Origin: Butyrivibrio sp.
Lineage (GTDB): Bacteria; Bacillota; Clostridia; Lachnospirales; Lachnospiraceae
Direction: 5' to 3'
Assembly (NCBI GenBank): GCA_015056495.1
Contig: SVGC01000004.1
Location: 62,001-126,000 of the forward strand
DNA length: 64,000 bases
Shown: positions 35,464 to 43,386 of the stretch, in pieces
Layout of the letters: the number at the start of each line of letters is the position of its first letter
Position numbering within the stretch: the first letter of the stretch is position 1
Notes under the pieces: model-generated
What the model was told of the DNA's origin: nothing
Seen by the model: the letters and a program-made list of their open reading frames with translations, nothing else
The model's database searches: none
Made by a program: the position numbers and the translations under genes

Positions 35464-36492
35464 ATGAAGAATGAAACTGCGAAAAATATAGATCTGATAA
35501 AAAGAATCCGATTAAAGCTTCTTGCATTATTACTTATCCTTATAGCTCTGTTTTTTATAGCGCTATGCGTTGGAAGGTATGGCATATCTTTGTCAGAAGT
35601 ATTTAGAGCTTTAATATCAGACGATTCTTTGGATCCACTTGTAAAAAATGTTGTTACGCAGGTACGACTTCCAAGAATACTTATGAGTATGATAGTCGGA
35701 GCAGGTCTTGCCTGCTCTGGCGCTTCATATCAGTGTATATTTGGAAATCCACTTGTCAGCCCTGATATTCTTGGTGTATCTGCAGGTGCTGGTTTTGGAG
35801 CAGCACTGGGAATCCTTATATCAGGTAATAGCGTTCTTGTTCAGGGACAGGCATTGTTTTTTGGACTGCTTGCAGTAGCTATTGTACTTGTAATTTCAAG
35901 GGTAAATAAAAAGACAGAGCTATTTATGCTCGTATTATCCGGAGTTATAGTTGGAGCCTTTTTTGAAGCCCTTATATCTCTTATTAAATATGTGGCAGAC
36001 CCACAGGATACACTTCCTGCAATAACCGTATGGCTTATGGGATCGCTGGCGTCAGTATCTTACAGTAAAGTTCTGATCGCAGCTTGTACGATCCTTCCTT
36101 GCACCATCATTTTGATGACTCTGAGATGGAAGATGAATCTTTTATCACTTGATGAAGAAGAGGCAATATCCATGGGCGTCAATGTTGAGCTTTTGCGTAT
36201 TATCATAATCGTAGTATCTACACTGATGACTGCTGTATCTGTATCTCTATGCGGTATCATCGGATGGATTGGACTGGTAATACCTCATATTGGCAGATTT
36301 ATAGTCGGTGATGATCATAGAGGACTTATTCCGGCCTGTGTCATTGTAGGAGCCGGCTATCTGCTTATAATTGACAGCATAGCTCGTAGCCTTACTGCTG
36401 CAGAGCTGCCACTTTCAATTCTTACAGCAATGATCGGTGCACCATTTTTTGGATTTATGCTTAGAAAGACCCTTGGAGCATCTGCAAAATGA
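35464..36492 (+). CDS. FecCD-family ABC permease
   Basis: A 342-residue permease with about nine to ten hydrophobic helices and the family patterns RLPRILMSMIVGAGLACSGASYQ (split here as RLPRIL and GLACSGASYQ), NPLVSPDILGVSAGAGFGA and late GIIGWIGLVIPHIGR, which is the ATPase-contact region. The start is taken at ATG 35464, 25 bases after the binding-protein stop; an in-frame ATG at 35398 would overlap it and lacks a ribosome binding site. It forms the channel of an iron-chelate or cobalamin-type importer. Confidence 0.9.
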   Translation: MKNETAKNIDLIKRIRLKLLALLLILIALFFIALCVGRYGISLSEVFRALISDDSLDPLVKNVVTQVRLPRILMSMIVGAGLACSGASYQCIFGNPLVSPDILGVSAGAGFGAALGILISGNSVLVQGQALFFGLLAVAIVLVISRVNKKTELFMLVLSGVIVGAFFEALISLIKYVADPQDTLPAITVWLMGSLASVSYSKVLIAACTILPCTIILMTLRWKMNLLSLDEEEAISMGVNVELLRIIIIVVSTLMTAVSVSLCGIIGWIGLVIPHIGRFIVGDDHRGLIPACVIVGAGYLLIIDSIARSLTAAELPLSILTAMIGAPFFGFMLRKTLGASAK

Positions 36493-36509
36493 TTTAACTT
36501 GAAAACACC

Positions 36510-36555
36510 TTATTGCAAGCCATATACCACTAGCTGGCCTTATGACTTGCAATAA
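36510..36555 (+). promoter_or_regulatory. 15-bp intercistronic hairpin between permease and ATPase genes
   Basis: TTATTGCAAGCCATA (36510-36524) pairs with TATGACTTGCAATAA (36541-36555) with a single C-A mismatch and a 16-base loop. There is no T-tract, so it is more likely an RNA processing or stability element than a terminator. Confidence 0.6.
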
Positions 36556-36581
36556 TCAGCATATATTTAGAGGAACTTAAC

Positions 36582-37370
36582 ATGAAGCTTGAAGTTGTAA
36601 ATGGTAATTTTGGATATAACAATAAGATGATCCTTAAAGATATCAACATTGAAATAGGTGAAGATACTATCATGACTGTACTTGGCCCCAACGGCGTTGG
36701 TAAGACTACCATGCTGAAATGTATCATGGGCTTTTTAAAGTGGAATAGTGGAGAGAACTATCTGGATGGCAGAAAGCTAAGTTCATACACAGACAAGGAG
36801 TTCTGGAAAAAGACCGGGTATGTGCCTCAGGCCAAGAGAGGCGTTTTTTCATACAGATGCATTGATGCAATAGTCATGGGACTTAACTCAAGGCAGAACT
36901 TTTTTGATATTCCTTCAAAAGAAGATTATGAAAAAGCAGAATCAATAATGGAAATGTTGGGAATCCAGGCTCTGGCAGGTAAGTTCTGCAATGCCATAAG
37001 CGGCGGCGAACTTCAGATGGTCATGATTGCAAGGGCTCTTATTTCTGAGCCTGAGCTCATCATCCTCGATGAGCCTGAATCAAACCTTGATATGAAAAAT
37101 CAGCTCAGGGTAATTAACACTATCGAAAAAATATCAAAAGAGTATCATACCAGTTGCCTGATAAATACTCATTTTCCAGATCATGCCCTGGCCATATCTG
37201 ATACTACATTGATGCTTGGCTATAATAATTTGCAGCTTATGGGAAAAACAGAAGAGATAGTTACAGAAGAGAACATCCAGAAATTCTTTAACGTATGCTC
37301 CAAGATTGTTTCATTCAACATTAGTTCACAGGAGTACAAAACAATCTTTCCATATAAGGTTGCGAAGTAA
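36582..37370 (+). CDS. ABC transporter ATP-binding protein, FecE type
   Basis: A 262-residue ATPase: Walker A GPNGVGKTT (35-43), Q-loop in YVPQAKRG, signature ISGGELQMVMIARAL, Walker B LIILDEPESNLD and a late H-loop in NTHFPDHAL. It powers the FecCD-type permease encoded 90 bases upstream. The signature reads SGGEL rather than SGGQ, normal for the family. The hairpin at 37386-37459 follows and probably terminates the operon. Confidence 0.92.
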   Translation: MKLEVVNGNFGYNNKMILKDINIEIGEDTIMTVLGPNGVGKTTMLKCIMGFLKWNSGENYLDGRKLSSYTDKEFWKKTGYVPQAKRGVFSYRCIDAIVMGLNSRQNFFDIPSKEDYEKAESIMEMLGIQALAGKFCNAISGGELQMVMIARALISEPELIILDEPESNLDMKNQLRVINTIEKISKEYHTSCLINTHFPDHALAISDTTLMLGYNNLQLMGKTEEIVTEENIQKFFNVCSKIVSFNISSQEYKTIFPYKVAK

Positions 37371-37381
37371 AGTAGATAAGA

Positions 37382-37465
37382 AAATGAGACACTGGGGACG
37401 TATCAAATTGACTCTTTTTGAAACAAAAACGAGTCTGTTTGCTATGTCCCCAGTGTCTCGTTTTT
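37382..37465. repeat. Palindromic repeat A / probable terminator of the nitrogenase-like operon
   Basis: GAGACACTGGGGAC (37386-37399) pairs perfectly with GTCCCCAGTGTCTC (37446-37459). An inner GACTC/GAGTC stem (37410-37435) and outer A4/T5 runs complete it. It shares the core TGGGGACGTATCA with the palindromes at 46562 and 63377. Confidence 0.75.
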
Positions 37466-37496
37466 CATATGCAACATTTCTTTTTATATTAATGAC

Positions 37497-37524
37497 TTGC
37501 CTTAAATAAGCAATGTGCTACAAT
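37497..37524 (+). promoter_or_regulatory. Promoter of the first paralogous lipoprotein
   Basis: TTGCCT (37497-37502), 16-base spacer, TACAAT (37519-37524). The surrounding sequence, GACTTG...TACAATCAT...TTGTGAG, is repeated upstream of the second lipoprotein gene, showing that the promoter was duplicated with it. Confidence 0.6.
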
Positions 37525-37615
37525 CATATTGTGAGCGAAAAATGTGATTTTATCCATAAAATATGATAGGCTAGCTGCATTTAGCTTATCTTTAGGGATA
37601 GAAGGGAAAAGTGTT

Positions 37616-38596
37616 ATGAGTAAAAAGAAAATGATTATCGGCTCTATTATCGGAGTATTGGCGCTTGTATATGTGGGATGCGCGAACACTGCTACTGAAG
37701 AACAGGCTGATATTGATACTACAGTAGCCATAGCTGACGCTAATGTAGTCCATAAATCTGCTAAGCCACAAAAGGGTAATGTGGGCTGGCCAAATTCTGA
37801 AGGCGGATATATTCCAAATAATACACACGGTTGGCCTGTTATCAGTGGTTATGTGGGAACCGGCGAGGGGCCTGGCGAAGCTTGGGTCGGCAGTTTCAAT
37901 TATCGTGATAATACAGAAGCTGCTAATCACGCAGATGCTGATGATCCTGATAGTAATCAATGGGATTGGGTCGTAATTGTAACAGCTTCGAACGGTGTCA
38001 AAGTTAAATGCTTTGAGTTAACTAATGCAAATGAATATTTAGTCATTAATGATGGATCAGGTAAAGACCTTGAACCAAATAGTCCCTGGATGCAAGCTCT
38101 TAGGGAAATTGAGGCTGGCGGTGATGCTGAAACAATAAACTATTGGAATAGTGGATCAGGGGCAAAACTTCCTGCAACATCAGTTAAAAGAACTTCAATT
38201 GATCCAAATGAGGCCAGTATCGTAGCTTTCAAACAGACATTTGAGACCCATGCAAAGAAGATTACTGCCGATGCACAGCTTATTACTACTGCAAGTGGTT
38301 TTCAGTTCATTGATGCAAATTACAATACATTTTGGTCAATCACCTATGATGGTTCGGAATGGGTTGTTAGACTTAATTCAAGACCGGCAACAAGGAGCTG
38401 GGAAGCTATGAAGGAAATCCTTCACTATATCAGTCCTGATGGAGATGCTCTATATGAGGCAATCTATGATGATTTTTATGTTGCCAGTTATGATAATCCG
38501 ATTGAGGCATATGACTCTTGGTGGCCTTGCGGAAACTCTCAGATTTATACTCCTGATCTTGGAGAAGCAGGTTATTGTGAGTACTTAATTAAGTAG
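37616..38596 (+). CDS. Putative lipoprotein of unknown function, paralogue 1
   Basis: A 326-residue predicted lipoprotein: MSKKK start, hydrophobic core, lipobox VYVGC with C22. The start is set at 37616 behind GAAGGGA; an earlier in-frame ATG lacks a site. Two recognisable blocks recur in the next gene: GWPVISGYVG (after the linker) and GKDLEPNSPWMQ followed by KRTSIDPNE. The C-terminal half ends with a W-rich DSWWPCGNSQIYTPD. I do not recognise the family. It is probably surface-exposed; the aromatic-rich folds could bind carbohydrate, but that is speculation. Confidence 0.75.
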   Translation: MSKKKMIIGSIIGVLALVYVGCANTATEEQADIDTTVAIADANVVHKSAKPQKGNVGWPNSEGGYIPNNTHGWPVISGYVGTGEGPGEAWVGSFNYRDNTEAANHADADDPDSNQWDWVVIVTASNGVKVKCFELTNANEYLVINDGSGKDLEPNSPWMQALREIEAGGDAETINYWNSGSGAKLPATSVKRTSIDPNEASIVAFKQTFETHAKKITADAQLITTASGFQFIDANYNTFWSITYDGSEWVVRLNSRPATRSWEAMKEILHYISPDGDALYEAIYDDFYVASYDNPIEAYDSWWPCGNSQIYTPDLGEAGYCEYLIK

Positions 38597-38654
38597 TGAA
38601 TGCTTAACATGGAAATAGTGATTACTAAAATCTAAATAAATAGCTGATATGTAT

Positions 38655-38703
38655 AAAAAAGCATTCTAATTAGTCTTTATGCGATTGATTGGAATGCTTT
38701 TTC
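38655..38703 (+). terminator. Terminator between the paralogous lipoprotein genes
   Basis: AAAAAAGCATTC (38655-38666) pairs with GAATGCTTTTT (38692-38702), with a partly paired interior (AATTAGTC/GATTGATT). It ends paralogue 1 just before the duplicated promoter of paralogue 2. Confidence 0.75.
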
Positions 38704-38713
38704 TAATAATGAC

Positions 38714-38741
38714 TTGTCTTAACAAAGTCATGTGTTACAAT
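38714..38741 (+). promoter_or_regulatory. Promoter of the second paralogous lipoprotein
   Basis: TTGTCT (38714-38719), 16-base spacer, TACAAT (38736-38741), matching the first copy in hexamers, spacing and flanks. Confidence 0.6.
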
Positions 38742-38833
38742 CATTTTGTGAGTAAAAAACGAAATTGCGTCCATGATATATGATAGGTAAAGTGACCTTT
38801 GCCGAATCATAAGAATGGAGAGGGAAATTTGTT

Positions 38834-39988
38834 ATGAGTAAAAAGAAAAAGATCATTAGCTCTATTATCGGAGTTATGGCGCTTGTATATGTAGGATGTG
38901 GAACTGTTGCTACATCTGAAGAACAGGCTGATATTGATACTATAGTAACAGTTGCTACAGAAGATACAATTGACGATTCTATTGAGGCAAATGAAGAAGC
39001 TACAGATTCTGTTTTGGAGGCTTCAAGTTCCGCATCAACAGAAACAAGCTCTGGAGAAGCAGTTGATGCTGTTGCAGAAACTTCAGTTTTAACAGATAGT
39101 AGTGAATCGAATACAGACAGTAATGTTGCAGGTGCATCAAGAGATTCGGAAGCAGTTAATACATCTAATTCTACTTCTGGAACTCTTACTGGTAAGACTG
39201 GACCTAACGGCTGGCCGATAATCAGCGGCTATACAGGCGCTGACGGGAATGGTCCTGGTCTTGCATGGCGAGATGATTATGATTATGCAAATGACGTAAA
39301 TATCCAAGGCAATTTCAACGATATTATAGCTTTTACAGCTTCAAATGGTGTAACTATTAAAGTTGTTGTTACTTATAATGGAGATACTCCTATTTACTGG
39401 CCAATTTCGGATGGTGTAGGGAAAGATCTAGAACCAAATTCAGGTTGGATGAAGGCAAATACTGAAGCCTTATATGGAGCGAATGGTGCATATAATGAAA
39501 TAGACTTTTCTGCCAATATAACCGCAACACTTCCAAATACAACATCTAAGAGAACTTCAATTGACCCTAATGATCCACAAGTAGTAACTTATAAGCAGGC
39601 ATACGATTTCAAGAGAAGTACTTGTGATGGTGGAACTTATTATCCTCGCCCTGCAGGCACAATTAACGACTCTCTTTTCTTCTTTACTGATGGTGTTGGT
39701 GAGTATGATAAGAAAGCTGTTGCTCTTTGGGAATTCAGATACACAGGTTCTTACTGGTCACTTACTCTTTATCTGAATCCAGCAGAATATCAGTGGAGCG
39801 GTATCAGAGAAATACTTGAATATTTGAGTCCTGATGGTGCAGAACTTTATAATGTTATTTATACTGATTGTTATACAGGTAGCGAAGTTATTCAGGAATG
39901 GGATACCTGGTGGCAAGTAGGTAGTTCTCAGATTTATCAGCCAAATCCTGATGCGGTTAATCGTATTGTAACTTATTATTTTAAATAA
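38834..39988 (+). CDS. Putative lipoprotein of unknown function, paralogue 2
   Basis: A 384-residue paralogue of the preceding gene. The signal peptide and lipobox (VYVGC, C22) are almost identical, and EEQADIDT follows in both. A much longer Ser/Thr/Glu linker (about 30-125) then leads to GWPIISGYTG, ASNGVTIKV, GKDLEPNSGWMK and KRTSIDPND, and a similar end DTWWQVGSSQIYQP. The strong N-terminal and promoter identity with divergent bodies suggests an old tandem duplication under diversifying selection. No family recognised. Confidence 0.75.
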   Translation: MSKKKKIISSIIGVMALVYVGCGTVATSEEQADIDTIVTVATEDTIDDSIEANEEATDSVLEASSSASTETSSGEAVDAVAETSVLTDSSESNTDSNVAGASRDSEAVNTSNSTSGTLTGKTGPNGWPIISGYTGADGNGPGLAWRDDYDYANDVNIQGNFNDIIAFTASNGVTIKVVVTYNGDTPIYWPISDGVGKDLEPNSGWMKANTEALYGANGAYNEIDFSANITATLPNTTSKRTSIDPNDPQVVTYKQAYDFKRSTCDGGTYYPRPAGTINDSLFFFTDGVGEYDKKAVALWEFRYTGSYWSLTLYLNPAEYQWSGIREILEYLSPDGAELYNVIYTDCYTGSEVIQEWDTWWQVGSSQIYQPNPDAVNRIVTYYFK

Positions 39989-40058
39989 AGATTGATGGGG
40001 TATAATATAGTTATATGGACTTAAGTAGTTTAAGGCTATAACAGGGGAGGAAATATAT

Positions 40059-40310
40059 ATGAATATAGATAGTATCCCATCCATGAATACTAAAGCAGAA
40101 GCAATTTTTATTAACAATGCTGATGCAGAAATTGCGGAGCAATGTCGTATAAGAGAAGACGCAATAATACATGAGAGAGTTACTAATGAAAGGCTTGCAG
40201 CTCAGGAAGCTAGGATTGATTGCTTGACAAAAGAAAACAATTCACTTGAAGAAGAAAATTCTCGTTTAAAAGATCTATTAGCTAAAAATGGAATAAAAGC
40301 AGAAGATTAA
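40059..40310 (+). CDS. Small coiled-coil protein of unknown function
   Basis: An 83-residue, Glu/Asn-rich soluble protein. The second half (about 45-78) is a heptad-like coiled coil (EARIDCLTKENNSLEEENSRLKDL region), resembling a short leucine-zipper tail. AGGGGAGG before the ATG and a TATAAT at 40001-40006 upstream support expression. A convergent hairpin follows. No family recognised. Confidence 0.6.
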   Translation: MNIDSIPSMNTKAEAIFINNADAEIAEQCRIREDAIIHERVTNERLAAQEARIDCLTKENNSLEEENSRLKDLLAKNGIKAED

Positions 40311-40321
40311 CAGATTCTAAA

Positions 40322-40347
40322 AGAACCACCGGAAAACCGGTGGTTCT
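40322..40347. terminator. Hairpin between convergent genes
   Basis: AGAACCACCGG (40322-40332), loop AAAA, CCGGTGGTTCT (40337-40347). Perfect 11-bp stem. On the - strand it is followed by TTTTAG, so it mainly serves the folT-side genes; on the + strand the T-tract is poor. Confidence 0.75.
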
Positions 40348-40351
40348 GATT

Positions 40352-40609
40352 TCATGCGTCAAAATCTACATGATATACTTTGTCGCCATCATGGATATCA
40401 ATAAAGTGAAGATCAAATTCTTTATCCATAACATCCATTTGACCTTCGTAGTAGACGGAGTCCGTCTTCTTGATCATGAAGACGTAGGAGCCGTTTTCTT
40501 TTGAATCTGCCTGATCACTTACCTCATTGTAGAATTCATTACCGTCTATTTCTCCGGGATAACCGGATGCCTTGATTTTTTCTTCAATTAACTGATATAA
40601 CTCTTCCAT
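40352..40609 (-). CDS. Small acidic protein of unknown function
   Basis: An 85-residue acidic protein with alternating strand-like stretches (SYVFMIKKTDSVYYEGQMDV, then FDLHFIDIHDGDKVYHVDFD). It starts seven bases after folT on the same strand; its GGAAGG ribosome binding site overlaps the folT stop, so both are under the folate riboswitch. No family recognised. Confidence 0.6.
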   Translation of the reverse strand: MEELYQLIEEKIKASGYPGEIDGNEFYNEVSDQADSKENGSYVFMIKKTDSVYYEGQMDVMDKEFDLHFIDIHDGDKVYHVDFDA

Positions 40610-40616
40610 GAAAAAT

Positions 40617-41177
40617 TTAACCTTCCATTATCTTTTTTAAAGGATGCTGTATTGCAAGCAGTATCATATATGTGATGATAGTATCCACAGGGAGCATGAT
40701 AGCGTTAGATAATAATCTTGAAGGAAGAAGAGCAATGAATCCTTTTCCATACAGAAGATTAAGCCAGAATGTATTTAATAATACATTGATGAATAACTTA
40801 ACTATCAGCTCGGCAACGAACAATCTTACAATACTTAACTTTTTCTTATAAAGTGCAACGCCATATACAATTCCACCCAGAAAAGCACTAATGGTAAAAC
40901 CAGGGAAAAATGGACCATCTGGAGCAATCAGATATTTAATAACATCAAGAGCAGCTCCAAAGATACTGCCAACAGCAGGCCCAAACATAAAATCAACTAT
41001 CTTATTTGGAATAGCTGAAAATCCAATCTTAATGTACGGACCAATCCTGATTGTTGTGACATAGCTTAGGATAATAGCAGCGGCACACAACATACCACAT
41101 AATACGATTACTTTTAGCTTCTGGAATTCGTGTAAGGAACTGATCCAGAGGCTTTTTTGTTTTTCTACTTTTAACAT
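40617..41177 (-). CDS. folT: Folate ECF transporter substrate-binding subunit FolT
   Basis: A 186-residue membrane protein with about six hydrophobic segments, of the ECF S-component family (FSAIPNKIVDFMFGPAVGSIFGAALD block; GPFFPGFTISAFLGGIVYG block). The start at 41177 is set by GGAGGTG (41184-41190); the longer upstream frame runs through the riboswitch and is not coding. It binds folate and works with a shared EcfAAT energising module encoded elsewhere. The THF riboswitch upstream confirms the substrate. Confidence 0.92.
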   Translation of the reverse strand: MLKVEKQKSLWISSLHEFQKLKVIVLCGMLCAAAIILSYVTTIRIGPYIKIGFSAIPNKIVDFMFGPAVGSIFGAALDVIKYLIAPDGPFFPGFTISAFLGGIVYGVALYKKKLSIVRLFVAELIVKLFINVLLNTFWLNLLYGKGFIALLPSRLLSNAIMLPVDTIITYMILLAIQHPLKKIMEG

Positions 41178-41181
41178 AAAA

Positions 41182-41226
41182 AGCACCTCCTTCGCAGCAG
41201 TTTCCTTGACTACATAAAGAGGTGCT
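41182..41226 (-). promoter_or_regulatory. Expression platform of the folT riboswitch (anti-ribosome-binding-site pairing)
   Basis: On the - strand AGCACCTC (41226 to 41219) is fully complementary to GAGGTGCT (41189 to 41182), which contains the folT ribosome binding site. Ligand binding in the aptamer can therefore hide the site, so control is probably translational. Confidence 0.65.
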
Positions 41227-41262
41227 CTAAAAGCAACTACAAACTTGCACACTAAATATGTA

Positions 41263-41357
41263 GCAGCGGGATGCGAATCCGATATCGCGGTAATTACCTT
41301 CGTCTGGCTGTCAACTCCCTGTTCAGTCAGCACTTAACGCATCGGTTTCTACTCTGC
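41263..41357 (-). promoter_or_regulatory. Tetrahydrofolate (THF) riboswitch aptamer
   Basis: Read on the - strand, the region starts GCAGAGTAGA, continues GCGTTAAGTG, then GGGA...GAC, ACGAAGG, CCGCG and closes with GCATCCCGCTGC. This is the order of conserved blocks in the folT-type THF riboswitch. It lies about 86 bases upstream of folT, its usual target. Confidence 0.85.
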
Positions 41358-41374
41358 ATAAATTTTCTGAAAGC

Positions 41375-41404
41375 ATTATATACACAAGTCTGGAGAAATA
41401 GCAA
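41375..41404 (-). promoter_or_regulatory. Promoter of the THF riboswitch-folT unit
   Basis: Read on the - strand: TTGCTA (41404 to 41399), 18-base spacer, TATAAT (41380 to 41375), ending about 18 bases before the aptamer. Confidence 0.6.
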
Positions 41405-41413
41405 TATATTATT

Positions 41414-42772
41414 TTAAATATTTTGTGGCGTTTCCAGTTTTTTCCTAACATCCTTGATCACAAATATATAGCAGATGCCCGTAAATATTCCAGCTGCAAG
41501 CCATGCTGCAGGATCGCAGGCGGCTGCGAGGATATATATTTTGGAAACCATAGCAGCGGCAGCCATACCAAGACGAGCAAAAAGCTCTATGACACCGCCC
41601 ATCATAGGCAGAAATCCATAGCCACAGCCCTGCATGGCATTTCTGAATATGAATATAAAACCAAGTGGTATGTAAAACATGATACACAAGTATATGTACG
41701 GTCTCGCATAAGGCATCATTGCTGATATATCAACTGATGCGTCGAAGAAAAGTCCCAAAATATGCGGCAGTAGGAGCAGTGCTATGCCTGCAGCTACGAT
41801 AGCATAAGAGGAGCTGGCTATAAGCGCAGACTTAACGCCCTGTCTGATTCGCTTGTAGTCACCTTTACCATAATTTTGTCCGCAATAAGTAGACATTGTC
41901 TGACCCATAGCTGGGAAACCTTGTGTTAACAAGCTACTTAGCTTGGATGCAGCTGTATAAGCAGCAACGGCCTCGGATCCAAAGAGATTGATTGCAGCCT
42001 GCATGATCATAGTACCGGAAGCGGTAATACCGAACTGGAGAGCCATTGGGAGACCGACACGCATCTGATGAGCAGTATCCTTAGAATTGATCCTCCAGTC
42101 TTTTTTATCCGGCCACAGAATTGTAGCCTTTTTGATAATATAGATCAGACATGCAATAGCTGAAATGCCCTGAGATATATCTGTAGCAAGGGCTGCGCCC
42201 ATTACACCTAGGCGCAGTCCGATGATAAAGATCAGATCAAATATGACATTAAGTCCTGCAGAGAGCATCAGGAAATAGAGCGGTACCTTACTGTTTCCTA
42301 TTGATCTTAAAAAAGCAGAGAACAGGTTGTAAGATACACTGGCTACTATTCCATAGCAAATGGTTATGATATATGTTTTTGCATCATTAAAAATATCATC
42401 CGGTGTATTCATAAGTCTGAGAATTGAGTCCATACTCATAACGCTGATGATGGTCATTGAGATGATAACAATGATGGACAGTAGTATTCCATTGGCAACG
42501 CTTCGTTTTACACGTTTCATATCACCGGCGCCATAGCACTGGGACGTTAGTACAGTAAAGCCTGTGGTCAGTCCCTGGCTAAATCCAAGTACCAGAAACA
42601 TAATAGTACCAGTTGATCCTACGGCAGCCAGTGCATTTTGACTGACATAGCGGCCAACGATAATGGTATCAACCATGTTGTAGAGCTGCTGAAAAAGGTT
42701 TCCTAAAAACAGAGGAAACATGAATTTGATTATTATAGGGAATGGCTTCCCTTTAGTCATATCGAGTTCCAT
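41414..42772 (-). CDS. MATE family efflux transporter
   Basis: A 452-residue membrane protein with about twelve hydrophobic segments in two repeats. The family pattern begins MTKGKPFPIIIKFMFPLFLGNLFQQLYNMVDTIIVGRY (in pieces: PLFLGNLFQQLYN, DTIIVGRYV) and repeats near 240-290 (GLPMALQFGITASG, QGFPAMGQTMSTYCGQNYGKG). It exports organic cations or drugs using Na+ or H+ gradients; the substrate is unknown. AAAGGAAAT precedes the ATG on the - strand, with TATAAT about 45 bases upstream. Confidence 0.9.
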   Translation of the reverse strand: MELDMTKGKPFPIIIKFMFPLFLGNLFQQLYNMVDTIIVGRYVSQNALAAVGSTGTIMFLVLGFSQGLTTGFTVLTSQCYGAGDMKRVKRSVANGILLSIIVIISMTIISVMSMDSILRLMNTPDDIFNDAKTYIITICYGIVASVSYNLFSAFLRSIGNSKVPLYFLMLSAGLNVIFDLIFIIGLRLGVMGAALATDISQGISAIACLIYIIKKATILWPDKKDWRINSKDTAHQMRVGLPMALQFGITASGTMIMQAAINLFGSEAVAAYTAASKLSSLLTQGFPAMGQTMSTYCGQNYGKGDYKRIRQGVKSALIASSSYAIVAAGIALLLLPHILGLFFDASVDISAMMPYARPYIYLCIMFYIPLGFIFIFRNAMQGCGYGFLPMMGGVIELFARLGMAAAAMVSKIYILAAACDPAAWLAAGIFTGICYIFVIKDVRKKLETPQNI

Positions 42773-42986
42773 AACTATTTCCTTTAATTTAATGATTTCT
42801 ATAAGGTTATTATATCTTATGACTCTATGAATATGAAATACAAGATAATTTATAGAAATCCATGAATGAGTCGTTACTTGGACGAGCTTTTAGCGAGTGA
42901 ACAGTAGCAATAAGGTAAGTTCTAAATCTACATTGTCATTATAGGGGCAGTCTGATATATTTGGAAAAATTTATACCGATGCATTA
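42773..42986. other. Intergenic stretch between MATE gene and tyrS promoter
   Basis: Between the divergent MATE and tyrS units. Apart from the likely MATE promoter (TTCATA, 17 bases, TATAAT on the - strand near 42810-42840) no gene, repeat or strong dyad was seen here. Confidence 0.5.
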
Positions 42987-43015
42987 TTGACTTTTTTTTA
43001 ATCAAAAAATAAAAT
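42987..43015 (+). promoter_or_regulatory. Promoter of the tyrS T-box transcript
   Basis: TTGACT (42987-42992), 17-base spacer, TAAAAT (43010-43015). It would start the transcript about 43022, just before stem I of the T-box. Confidence 0.65.
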
Positions 43016-43024
43016 AGATAAAAG

Positions 43025-43346
43025 TAAAGACATTGATCAGAATAAGTAGTATCCAGAACCTGTTTTCAGAGAAGGGCCGGTTGGTGCGAGGCTTCAAACA
43101 GACTAGATATGAATACCTCTGTGAGTCGCGTTGCAGAATTATCATAGATATAGTAGGCAACGACGGGATCCAGCCGTTAAAATGGAAGAGTATTGAAATC
43201 CGGGATTTTTGTTAGGACTTTTTTACAAGAATCTGAGTTTTCTGTACTTACTGAGGTGTATGAAGTGATTCATACATAAACAAAGGTGGTAACACGTGAT
43301 TTCACGTCCTTTGCATTCTATAAATGAGTGCAAGGGACTTTTTTAT
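43025..43346 (+). promoter_or_regulatory. Tyrosine T-box leader
   Basis: A T-box riboswitch before tyrS. The conserved T-box AAAGGTGGTAACACG lies at 43283-43297. The stem I specifier is read as TAC (43114-43116, in GAATACC), a tyrosine codon. The terminator is GTCCTTTGCATTC (43306-43318) pairing with GAGTGCAAGGGAC, followed by T6 (to 43346). Uncharged tRNA-Tyr would stabilise the antiterminator and allow tyrS expression. A 60-codon frame within it is not a gene. Confidence 0.9.
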
Positions 43347-43386
43347 TATAAAAAGTCCCGCACTTCTACAAACAAGGAGGATAGCA

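Noticed and set aside
43033-43215. Leader peptide upstream of tyrS
   Set aside because: The frame coincides with T-box stem I and lacks a ribosome binding site.
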